From the NCBI GenBank assembly GCA_947470895.1, contig CANIVF010000035.1:1-41890 (forward strand): a stretch of DNA of 41,890 bases, written 5' to 3'. The stretch comes from Bacteroidota bacterium (GTDB taxonomy: Bacteria; Bacteroidota; Bacteroidia; Cytophagales; Cyclobacteriaceae). The translations under genes were made by a program, and so were the position numbers. Under the pieces are notes generated by a model. That model was not told where the DNA came from, did not search any database, and saw only the letters and a list, made by a program, of their open reading frames with translations. Positions 25,290 through 32,819 of this stretch are shown piece after piece (within the stretch, counting starts at the first letter, position 1; every line of letters starts with the position of its first letter).

Positions 25290-26586
25290 TTCCGTCATCG
25301 ACTCTTCTACCACAGTCTTTTGGTTCAGAAGAGATATTCGATTACAAGACAATGCAGGGCTTTTCCATGCTTTAAAAGAAAACCAGAATGTAGTACCGAT
25401 CTTCATTTTTGATACTGACATCCTCGACAAACTCGAAGACAAAGATGATCGAAGAGTGGAGTTTATTCACCATTCACTTACGGTGATGCAACATCAACTG
25501 GAAGAAGCAGGAAGCTCACTGCTGGTCTTTCATGGGAATACCATTGACATCTTCAAGTCACTAAAACCCAAAGCAGTTTATACGAATCACGATTACGAAC
25601 CTTATGCTCGTAAACGAGATGATCAAGTAAAAAATATTCTTTCAAACTACGGTGCGGATTTCAAGACCTTCAAAGATCAGGTGATCTTTGAAAAAGAGGA
25701 TGTGACGAAAGATGATGGTAAGCCTTACACTATTTTTACGCCATATAGTCGAAAGTGGAAATCATTAATTACTCCTGCATACCTTAAAAGCTATGCTACA
25801 GAAAGTCATTTTGGATCATTCAAAAAATTAAAACCAGTACCTCTTCCATCATTGGGAGATATCGGATATAAAGCAACCGGTTTACCGTTTCCGGAACGCC
25901 TGATCAAACAATCTATTGTTGAGAAGTATGATCAGCAAAGAAATTTTCCGGCTATTGAAGGAACCACAAAACTCAGTGTGCATTTACGCTTTGGTACCGT
26001 GAGCATTCGTAAACTGGCACAACTTGCACAGAAAAAAAATGAAGTATGGCTGAATGAATTAATCTGGCGCGATTTCTATCACATGATATTGTGGCATTTT
26101 CCTCAAGTAGAAAACCACGCCTTCAAACCTGCCTATAATCATATTCAATGGCGCTACGATGAAAAAGAATTCAAAGCCTGGTGCGAAGGTATGACAGGTT
26201 ATCCTATTGTGGATGCGGGAATGCGCGAACTCAATAACACAGGCTTCATGCATAATCGTGTACGCATGATCGTGGCGAGCTTTCTCACCAAACATTTACT
26301 TATAGACTGGCGCTGGGGTGAAGCCTACTTCGCCAAAAAATTATTAGACTTTGATTTAGCCGCCAACAACGGAGGCTGGCAATGGGCGGCTAGTTCCGGT
26401 TGTGATGCAGCACCGTACTTCCGCGTGTTCAATCCTGAATTACAAACTAAAAAGTTTGACTCAAAATTAGAGTACATTAAAAAGTGGATTCCTGAATTTG
26501 GAACGGAGCAATATCCTAAACCAATGGTGGATCATAAGTTAGCGAGAGAGAGAGTATTGCGAGTTTATAAAAAGGCACTGGGCTAA
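25264..26586 (+). CDS. phrB: Deoxyribodipyrimidine photolyase (cryptochrome/photolyase family)
   Basis: A roughly 440-residue light-driven DNA repair flavoprotein that splits UV-induced pyrimidine dimers. The N-terminal antenna domain begins TTVFWFRRDIRLQDN. The FAD/DNA domain has LSVHLRFGTVSIRKL, LNELIWRDFYHMILWHFP, WCEGMTGYPIVDAGMRELNNTGFMHNRVRM, and the late block WRWGEAYFAKKLLDFDLAANNGGWQWAASSGCDAAPYFRVFNP. The family core is intact. No in-frame ATG precedes the TTVFWF segment; the first codon must be TTG (25264 chosen; 25237 also possible) or an unusual codon, within the overlap with the DUF6435-type gene. Light-dependent repair fits the neighbouring carotenoid and CarH-like genes. Confidence 0.93.
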   Translation: MKRFNQKNSSVIDSSTTVFWFRRDIRLQDNAGLFHALKENQNVVPIFIFDTDILDKLEDKDDRRVEFIHHSLTVMQHQLEEAGSSLLVFHGNTIDIFKSLKPKAVYTNHDYEPYARKRDDQVKNILSNYGADFKTFKDQVIFEKEDVTKDDGKPYTIFTPYSRKWKSLITPAYLKSYATESHFGSFKKLKPVPLPSLGDIGYKATGLPFPERLIKQSIVEKYDQQRNFPAIEGTTKLSVHLRFGTVSIRKLAQLAQKKNEVWLNELIWRDFYHMILWHFPQVENHAFKPAYNHIQWRYDEKEFKAWCEGMTGYPIVDAGMRELNNTGFMHNRVRMIVASFLTKHLLIDWRWGEAYFAKKLLDFDLAANNGGWQWAASSGCDAAPYFRVFNPELQTKKFDSKLEYIKKWIPEFGTEQYPKPMVDHKLARERVLRVYKKALG

Positions 26587-26691
26587 TTTCCAAACGATTT
26601 GTCCAAATTGAGTTAAGTCAAGAATCTTTACTCAACTCACGTTAAACCCTAAAAAGATTTTCTTGATTGATGGAATGGGAGCAGAAAAAGA

Positions 26692-26787
26692 TTACTTGTT
26701 CCTTTTAAGTTCTTGCACGGTCAAGTAAAATCCCTTTGAAAACAACAAGGTAATTAAGGCGGCAAAATAAGGAATGAGCTCAGTCAT
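26692..26787 (-). CDS. Tiny single-pass membrane peptide, 31 residues
   Basis: A minus-strand ATG frame of 31 residues: MTELIPYFAALITLLF as a hydrophobic helix, then a basic tail ending QELKRNK. Its ATG overlaps the stop of the upstream 61-residue membrane protein gene (ATGACTGA, 8 bases), a strong hint of translational coupling and of a real gene. No family is recognised. Confidence 0.45.
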   Translation of the reverse strand: MTELIPYFAALITLLFSKGFYLTVQELKRNK

Positions 26788-26965
26788 TTAGTTTGCTGTT
26801 AATGAGCTTTAAGTAGATTCCGAACCCAAGAATGGAGGGAACCCATAATCCAATAAAAATGGCGGCTTCTTTTTCGCCCTTGAACCAAAGTGTTTCTGAA
26901 AAAAATAACGAGAGAAGAGCCGATAGTAGCAATAGCTTATCAATAGCTGTAAATTTTTTGAACAT
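26780..26965 (-). CDS. Small two-helix membrane protein, 61 residues
   Basis: A 61-residue protein with two hydrophobic helices (about 10-24 and 33-53) joined by a short polar loop containing WFKGEKEA, a basic N-terminus (MFKKFTAIDK) and a polar tail. The shape matches a family of small inner-membrane proteins of unknown function. It is followed, with 8 bases of overlap, by a still smaller membrane ORF, so the two may form a pair. It is transcribed toward the photolyase gene. Confidence 0.6.
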   Translation of the reverse strand: MFKKFTAIDKLLLLSALLSLFFSETLWFKGEKEAAIFIGLWVPSILGFGIYLKLINSKLND

Positions 26966-27080
26966 AAAAATAACTTAGGGGATTTTAATAGTGTTTGCTG
27001 AAAGGATTCATTCATTATCAAAATAGTTTAGCAGAAAAACGCTGCCATTGCAACGTCTCCCTCGCTAAAAAATATTGAAA

Positions 27081-27488
27081 TTATGCGGGCAAAATAACCT
27101 TGTTGATGACGTGAATCACACCGTTATCAGTCTCTACGTTTGCAACGACCACTTCAGCATCGTTAATCAATACTCGACCATCCTTCAAGGTAATGGTGAT
27201 TTCTGCACCATTCACTGTCTTTGCTTTCATGCCATCAGCTAAATCTGTTGACATTACTTTTCCTGCGACCACGTGATACGTGAGAATGCCTTGAAGCTTC
27301 GCTTTGTTCGATGGCTCAATTAATGATTCCACAGTGCCAGCAGGTAATGAAGCAAATGCTTCATCCAATGGAGCAAAAACGGTAAATGGGCCTGTACCTG
27401 ACAGAGTCTCTCCTAATTCTGCAGCCGTTACAGCTGCTACCAATGTTTTGAACGAACCGTGTTTAACAGCAGTTTCTACAATATTCAT
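27081..27488 (-). CDS. Fasciclin (FAS1) domain protein without signal peptide
   Basis: A 135-residue protein that is essentially one FAS1 domain. The H1 and H2 landmarks are clear: [18 protein letters not shown] near residues 32-49, and YHVVAGKV followed by the [14 protein letters not shown] end. FAS1 domains mediate adhesion or bind small ligands. Unlike most bacterial members this one has no signal peptide or lipobox, so it is probably cytoplasmic, or exported by another route. A decayed, secreted paralogue lies 300 bases away on the other strand. Single-domain FAS1 genes are frequent near carotenoid and photolyase genes in Bacteroidota, but that association is from general knowledge. Confidence 0.9.
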   Translation of the reverse strand: MNIVETAVKHGSFKTLVAAVTAAELGETLSGTGPFTVFAPLDEAFASLPAGTVESLIEPSNKAKLQGILTYHVVAGKVMSTDLADGMKAKTVNGAEITITLKDGRVLINDAEVVVANVETDNGVIHVINKVILPA

Positions 27489-27789
27489 AATAATTTATTT
27501 AGTTGAGACACTATAAGCAGAATATCGATCGATTGTTCAACTCAAGAGATTAATAAACTATTAAATAAAAATAGTAGAGATAGTCGATAAATTAATATTC
27601 GTAAAAGTGTGCAGACAAATTCTTAATAAGATCGATATTTAGACTCAATCTACATTATTTTATTTTTTGAACGGCTCATGTAACATGGTTTATCAGATAA
27701 TGTTTGATTTTAAAATTTTTATTTAAAAATGAACTGCAAAAATAATTAAGTCGATTTGCCTGTTTTACTAGAAAACTAAATAACATTTT
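27489..27789. other. AT-rich intergenic region between divergent FAS1 gene and pseudogene
   Basis: About 300 bases, very AT-rich, with no coding potential and no clear terminator. The part next to 27488 must carry the promoter of the intact FAS1 gene; no textbook TAnnTTTG box with a good -33 was found there. Nothing else is visible. Confidence 0.5.
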
Positions 27790-28088
27790 ATAAAAAACTT
27801 ATTTCCAGCATTAGCTGCTTTTACCATCTCTGCTGAATCATTCGGACAATCAAAAGATGTAGTAGATATTGCCATCAGCTCACCTGATCATACCACTTTA
27901 GTGGCTGCTGTCGAAGCCGGTGATTTGGTTAACACATTAAAGGGTGCAGGTCCATTCACAGAGTTGGCTCTCACCAACGCAGCTTTCGATAAACTTCCTG
28001 CGGGAATAGTAACCACTATTTTGAAACCTGAGAACAAAGCTCAAATGGCGTTGTTCATGTTATTGATGGTGTGGTTCTTCCGAAATAA
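27790..28088 (+). pseudogene. Decayed secreted fasciclin-domain gene
   Basis: The frame begins at ATA (27790), where an ATG is expected, followed by a signal-peptide-like KNLFPALAAFTISAESFGQ and a FAS1 N-terminal half (DVVDIAISSPDHTTLVAAVEAGDL, then GAGPFTELALTNAAFDKLPAG). After KPENKAQMA the frame shifts and the sequence jumps straight to the FAS1 C-terminal end VVHVIDGVVLPK and a stop at 28086-28088. About 45 internal residues are missing. Loss of start codon, internal deletion and frameshift mark it as a dead gene, a paralogue of the intact one at 27081-27488. Confidence 0.85.
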
Positions 28089-28193
28089 TTTATCAATTTC
28101 CAATAAATGGTGCTTCATGGCATTGGATCACCATTTTTGTATATCAACCTTGCAGAATCCAGAACTATTTTTGATCATTTGCATTAGTTACCT

Positions 28194-28832
28194 ATGCAAC
28201 ATTTTTCCACTACCACCATTGCAACCTGGGAACGATTTTATCGTGCCAATTTTGTCAATAGCCTTTCCGGTTTCAAATCGGTTAGTTTCATTGTGACTAT
28301 TAATCAAAAAGGAATAACCAATCTAACCATTTTTAGTAGCGTAATACATTTGGGTTCAGATCCTGCACTCATTGGCTTTGTCAATCGGCCAATCAAAGCA
28401 GCTCCGCATACACTTGCTATTATTCAATCAACAGGGACATGTACAATCAATCACATTCATCCCGCCTTTTTAGAATTGGCTCATCAAACAAGCGCTAAGT
28501 ATCCTGAAGAGGTAAGCGACTTTGATGAGCTTGGACTAACCGCTGAATGGATAGAGACTATTCAAGCACCTTTTGTCAAAGAAAGTATAGTAAAGTATGC
28601 GCTTACGCTCGAATAAATTATTCCTTTTAAACTCAACAATATATTTCTGGTCATTGGAAAACTACAACACGTTAAGCTAGCGAAGAGTATTCTGTTGCCG
28701 GATGGTTTTCTGGAACTTGATAAAGCTTCCTCATTATGCAGTAATGGGATAGACGCCTACTATTCAACTCAGTTAATCTATCGGTATGAATATGCTAAGC
28801 CCGGTGTAAAACCAGAAAAAATCGGAAAATAG
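28194..28832 (+). pseudogene. Flavin reductase family gene interrupted by an in-frame stop
   Basis: The frame matches the DIM6/NTAB flavin reductase-like family (FMN-binding split barrel): FKSVSFIVTINQKGITNLTIFSSVIHLGSDPALIGFVNRP, then HTLAIIQSTGTCTINHI and LAHQTSAKYPEEVSDFDELGL. It reaches ALTLE and a TAA at 28614-28616, but the same frame continues without shift through IIPFKLNNIFLVIGKLQHV to YRYEYAKPGVKPEKIGK and a natural stop at 28832. Total length then equals that of intact relatives (about 210 residues). One nonsense change (for example CAA to TAA) or a base-call error explains it. The truncated 140-residue product lacks part of the fold. Confidence 0.8.
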
Positions 28833-28967
28833 AGCCCGTTGTCACTTCTTCGTTAGACAATAGCAAACCGGGTTTTGTTTTGCCAATCAATAAGTTTGAC
28901 TGCTCAAAAGACAATTTTGTTGTTTCGCTGTTAAGGTGTAGGGCTCAAACAACTTACAATAACAAAA

Positions 28968-29864
28968 ATGGCCAGTCTATTTAACTCTATCTATTCAAAA
29001 ATACTTTCTGAAGAGACGCGCAAAAAGAGCGAAGTAGTGATCGTGATCATCGCTATTGCCAGCTTCTTACTTCATCTTTTTTTGATCTTACTGGCGGATT
29101 GGAAAGTGATAGCGTTTGACGGCTATAAAGAACTTTTTAATAATCCCATTGCCGCGATTTACACGCCCTTCTCTTTCATTCTGATTTATGAAGTGTATCT
29201 ACTCATTTATTACCTGCCCAAATCAACCACTACCTATATCGGCAAGCAATACGAAATTATGACATTGATTGTCATCAGGCGGATTTTCAAAGATTTATCT
29301 CAACTACAATTGACACCCGACTGGTTTAGAGTGACAAGCGATCTTTTACTAACATACGATTTGATTGCCACCATGATTCTTTTCATGCTCATCCTATTAT
29401 TCTATCGGCTCAACCGAAAGAGTGTAGTCGATTCGGAGTCAAGAGAACTCTCATCGGAAATTACTCAGTTTATAAAGATGAAAACGATTATTGCTAAGTG
29501 CTTAGTACCAATTTTTGTGCTGCTGGCCTTCTCTAGTCTGGGCGAGTGGATTTATGATAGTTTCTTCTCGCAAAACCACCATATGACATCTATTCAAGAT
29601 GTGAACAAAATATTCTTCGACACCTGCTTTACCATATTGATTTTGACAGATGTGTTGTTGCTGTTAATTTCCTTTCTACACACAGATAAATTCAATAGAG
29701 TAATTCGAAATTCAGGGTTTATTATTTCGACTATTTTAATCAAACTTTCTTTTGGGATCGAAGGTCTGTTGAACATCATTTTGATTGTAGTGGCCGTGCT
29801 GTTTGGTGTGATTATCCTGGCTATTCATAACCAGTTTGATAAGTTGAAGAAAAAACCGCTATAG
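28968..29864 (+). CDS. Uncharacterised polytopic membrane protein
   Basis: A 298-residue integral membrane protein of no recognised family. Hydrophobic segments lie at about residues 23-45, 60-82, 124-146, 170-190, 208-230 and 240-285. The N-terminal 22 residues and a central loop (NRKSVVDSESRELSSEIT) are polar. It has a real-gene codon pattern, an ATG start, and no overlap with its neighbours. It ends one base before the convergent MpaB-type gene. No function is proposed. Confidence 0.65.
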   Translation: MASLFNSIYSKILSEETRKKSEVVIVIIAIASFLLHLFLILLADWKVIAFDGYKELFNNPIAAIYTPFSFILIYEVYLLIYYLPKSTTTYIGKQYEIMTLIVIRRIFKDLSQLQLTPDWFRVTSDLLLTYDLIATMILFMLILLFYRLNRKSVVDSESRELSSEITQFIKMKTIIAKCLVPIFVLLAFSSLGEWIYDSFFSQNHHMTSIQDVNKIFFDTCFTILILTDVLLLLISFLHTDKFNRVIRNSGFIISTILIKLSFGIEGLLNIILIVVAVLFGVIILAIHNQFDKLKKKPL

Positions 29865-29865
29865 A

Positions 29866-30894
29866 TTACGCGGTAAACCTCTTCTTTAATCGCATATGTT
29901 GAGAAAACATTTTTTGATAACTATTGGGTTGCACGGATAACATACTTTGCAAAGACTTAAAGGTGCTGATAGTGGCAGCTAACCGATCTCGAATGGGATC
30001 GATCGGTAATCCAATGTATTCAGCCACTTCCTCGCCCAGGTAATATCGAATTTGTGAGGGCACTAGGTCGGCCTGCTCAGGAGGAACGCTCGCTTTGTAA
30101 TAGCCTAATAATTCAGTTGTAAGAATGATCCCCTCTTCTGTCTTTTTGAAATTTCTTGTTTTAATGGTATTGGCTAGCTGCCGCGCCTCCTGGAAAGAGG
30201 ACGGGAGCAATTTCTCATCAATATTCATCTGATAACCAATGTACCGCCAGGCAAAAAGAAAGTCATCCTTTTCTCTTTGTGATAAAATATAGCCTGACTG
30301 CTGCATCCCTAACAAAATAACATAGCTAAAAGCCAGATTGGTACCGGCCATGTCTTCTTGATTAATCGGTAAGCCCCAATCCATGTTCCAGGACGGTTGC
30401 TTTTGTAAGTAATACCGCGACAACGCATGAATAAGTCGCACTTTATTTATGTGAATGTGTCCTGTCTCTCCGTCTTCTAACGTTCCGGGAGTCAATACCG
30501 CAATGACGAATGATGCGGTATCCATCAATCGCTTCCCGGGTGCGTTTCGCATTTTATCGGATAAATAAAGTGCTTTGTTTCCCGGGGACGCAGCATAGCA
30601 ATAGGGCAATGACATCGCGCCAAGCAACACCATCATCTCCAATGCATACTGTTTAAAGAGTTGTTGCCCTTTTTTCAGTCGCTTTTGATTAAACCAAATA
30701 GGTTGCGGCTTTTGAGAAATCAAAAAAATCTTCAGATCAGATTCGGGCTGAAGTTCGATTGCTACTTCGTCTAATTTGAATAGCTCATACAATCTCCCTT
30801 GTTGATTCGAATCGAAAGTTTTCGCGATGAGCAAATCAGCTTCTCTATCGCCTACTAATCGTTGCTTATCCAGAAATTTTTTATTTGCTATCAT
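29866..30894 (-). CDS. MpaB/latex-clearing-protein family oxygenase (DUF2236)
   Basis: A 342-residue protein of the ER-bound oxygenase MpaB/rubber oxygenase (DUF2236) superfamily, heme- or metal-dependent oxygenases that cleave polyprenyl-type double bonds. Family landmarks are the central helix region EDGETGHIHINKVRLIHALSRYYL (about 142-165, with conserved His residues), NMDWGLPINQEDMAGTNLAFSY and WRYIGYQMNIDE. There is no signal peptide. An isoprenoid substrate would suit the neighbouring carotenoid genes, but that is inference. It is divergent from the TIGR03643 gene, 72 bases away, sharing its promoter region. Confidence 0.8.
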   Translation of the reverse strand: MIANKKFLDKQRLVGDREADLLIAKTFDSNQQGRLYELFKLDEVAIELQPESDLKIFLISQKPQPIWFNQKRLKKGQQLFKQYALEMMVLLGAMSLPYCYAASPGNKALYLSDKMRNAPGKRLMDTASFVIAVLTPGTLEDGETGHIHINKVRLIHALSRYYLQKQPSWNMDWGLPINQEDMAGTNLAFSYVILLGMQQSGYILSQREKDDFLFAWRYIGYQMNIDEKLLPSSFQEARQLANTIKTRNFKKTEEGIILTTELLGYYKASVPPEQADLVPSQIRYYLGEEVAEYIGLPIDPIRDRLAATISTFKSLQSMLSVQPNSYQKMFSQHMRLKKRFTA

Positions 30895-30966
30895 GGTATT
30901 TTAATAAAACAAAGCACAAGCAATTATGTTAAAATAATTGTTTAGTTAAAATTGAAAATTAAAATC

Positions 30967-31248
30967 ATGAAAACACCCGATCTTACCCAGGTAGACATCG
31001 ACCGGATCATCGAAATGGCGTGGGAAGATCGCACGCCTATTGAAGCCATTGAAACCCAATTTAGATTATTGGAAAAGGAAGTAATTGCAATTATGCGCCT
31101 TCACATGAAAGAAAGTAGTTTTAAGATGTGGCGTAAACGAACTAATGGTAGGGTAACGAAGCACCAATCCCTACGCGATATCGGTCATGGTCGATTCAAA
31201 TCAACTCTGCAAAAATCAATTTTCGGAAACAGAATCAGTAAACGATGA
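30967..31248 (+). CDS. TIGR03643 (DUF2805) family small protein
   Basis: A 93-residue soluble protein that matches TIGR03643/DUF2805: DLTQVDIDRIIEMAWEDRTPIEAIETQFRL, then EVIAIMRLHMKESSFKMWRKRTNGRVTKH. The function is unknown; in many bacteria it sits with photolyase/cryptochrome, SDR and LitR-type genes, exactly the company it keeps here. I use the ATG at 30967 rather than a TTG five codons earlier, since it begins the conserved part. It is probably cytoplasmic, with a basic C-terminus that could contact nucleic acid. Confidence 0.85.
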   Translation: MKTPDLTQVDIDRIIEMAWEDRTPIEAIETQFRLLEKEVIAIMRLHMKESSFKMWRKRTNGRVTKHQSLRDIGHGRFKSTLQKSIFGNRISKR

Positions 31249-31363
31249 CGGATTTTACCAAAGTGCAGACAGTTTAAATACTTAAATCAGGTCAGCCTCG
31301 AATGTGGATACCAGAAGCAGTACTGCCTTTATTTTTTAATTAAGTAGATTTGATGACAATCCT

Positions 31364-32812
31364 ATGAAAATACTTCTTACAGGCTCTACAGGTTATATCG
31401 GTCGCAGACTTCTGCCCGTATTGGTTGAGGCGGGTCATGATGTGATTTGCCTGGTGCGTGATCAACGCAGATTTGATTGGGATGAATTTTCGAAAGAAGA
31501 TTTGGCAAAGATATCGGTAGTAGAAGGTGATCTCTCGAAAGGATCAACGCTGGCTTTAACTCCTACCGATTTTGACGTAGCCTATTACCTGGTTCACTCT
31601 ATGAGTTCGTACCATGAAGATTTTACACGGATCGAATCCGACTCAGCAAAGAACTTTGTAGAACTCGTCAATCGCAGTACAGCAAAACAAATTATTTACC
31701 TGAGTGGTATTGTCAATGATGATGACTTGTCGAGCCACCTTCTTTCGAGAAAAAATGTAGAAGATATTTTAAAAACGTCAAAAATTCCGGCAACGGTGTT
31801 GCGCGCTGCGATCATCATAGGATCCGGAAGTGCTTCCTTCGAAATCATTCGCGACCTGGTGGAGAAACTTCCCGTAATGGTTGCTCCGCGATGGTTAAAA
31901 ACGCGATGTCAACCGATTGGTATACGAAATGTGATTGAGTATCTGCTAGGCTTGATGCTGAAGCCAGAAGCCTTTAACCAATCGTTCGATATCGGTGGAT
32001 CAGACGTTCTTACTTACAAAGAAATGTTATTGGGTTACGCGAAAGTCAGAAATCTAAAACGGTTGATCATCACCGTGCCTGTGCTTTCTCCTAAACTCTC
32101 CTCGCTGTGGTTATATTTCGTTACGTCCACATCGTATTCATTGGCTCGTACATTGGTCACAAGCATGAAAAACGAAGTGATCTGCAACGACATTCGCATT
32201 CAAAAAGTAGTTCCTATAAAAATCTTTCGCTATCACGAGGCCCTTCAGTTAGCCTTTGACAAAATCAACCAGAAGAATGTAGTGTCCAGTTGGAAAGATG
32301 CTATCTCCCTCGACACGATGAATAATAACTTCCTTGATTTCGGCCAAGTGCCCGAGCACGGAGTTTTGAATGATCAGCGCATCGTAGCCTTTGAAAGAAA
32401 CAAAAACGAAGTGATCGAAAACCTTTGGCGCATTGGCGGAGAGCGTGGCTGGTATTTCGGCAACTGGATGTGGCGCATGCGCGGAGTGATGGACAAAATG
32501 GTTGGTGGTGTTGGTTTGCGCAGAGGACGCAGAAGCGAAGTGGATTTAAAGCCAGGCGATGCACTTGATTTCTGGAGAGTGTTGGTTGCTGATAAGGAAA
32601 ATGGAAGATTGCTCTTATATGCAGAGATGAAACTACCCGGAGAAGCCTGGCTTGAATTCCGAATAAAAAATAATAATGGAAAAAGTACTCTCCATCAAAC
32701 AGCAACCTTTCAACCGCTGGGCTTGTGGGGAAGAGTTTACTGGTACCTTGTACTACCTTTTCACGGGCTGATTTTTCCTAAGATGGCGAAGGGTATCGTT
32801 AGCGCTAAATAA
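31364..32812 (+). CDS. SDR-family NAD(P)-binding oxidoreductase with DUF2867 domain
   Basis: A 482-residue two-domain protein. Residues 1-300 form an atypical SDR Rossmann domain with GSTGYIGRRL (glycines 7, 10 and 13) and a YLSGIV-type strand. Residues about 330-478 are a DUF2867 domain (WRIGGERGWYFGNWMWRMRG, then GDALDFWRV, ending FHGLIFPKMAKGI). The fusion is widespread in light-responsive LitR/PplR-regulated gene sets of proteobacteria and in Bacteroidota; its reaction is not known. It follows the TIGR03643 gene after 115 bases on the same strand. It converges with the cytochrome operon after 7 bases. Confidence 0.85.
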   Translation: MKILLTGSTGYIGRRLLPVLVEAGHDVICLVRDQRRFDWDEFSKEDLAKISVVEGDLSKGSTLALTPTDFDVAYYLVHSMSSYHEDFTRIESDSAKNFVELVNRSTAKQIIYLSGIVNDDDLSSHLLSRKNVEDILKTSKIPATVLRAAIIIGSGSASFEIIRDLVEKLPVMVAPRWLKTRCQPIGIRNVIEYLLGLMLKPEAFNQSFDIGGSDVLTYKEMLLGYAKVRNLKRLIITVPVLSPKLSSLWLYFVTSTSYSLARTLVTSMKNEVICNDIRIQKVVPIKIFRYHEALQLAFDKINQKNVVSSWKDAISLDTMNNNFLDFGQVPEHGVLNDQRIVAFERNKNEVIENLWRIGGERGWYFGNWMWRMRGVMDKMVGGVGLRRGRRSEVDLKPGDALDFWRVLVADKENGRLLLYAEMKLPGEAWLEFRIKNNNGKSTLHQTATFQPLGLWGRVYWYLVLPFHGLIFPKMAKGIVSAK

Positions 32813-32819
32813 GTTGGGA

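Noticed and set aside
32301-32705. A 134-residue minus-strand open frame
   Set aside because: It is fully antisense to the DUF2867 domain of the SDR gene and shows no family character of its own.
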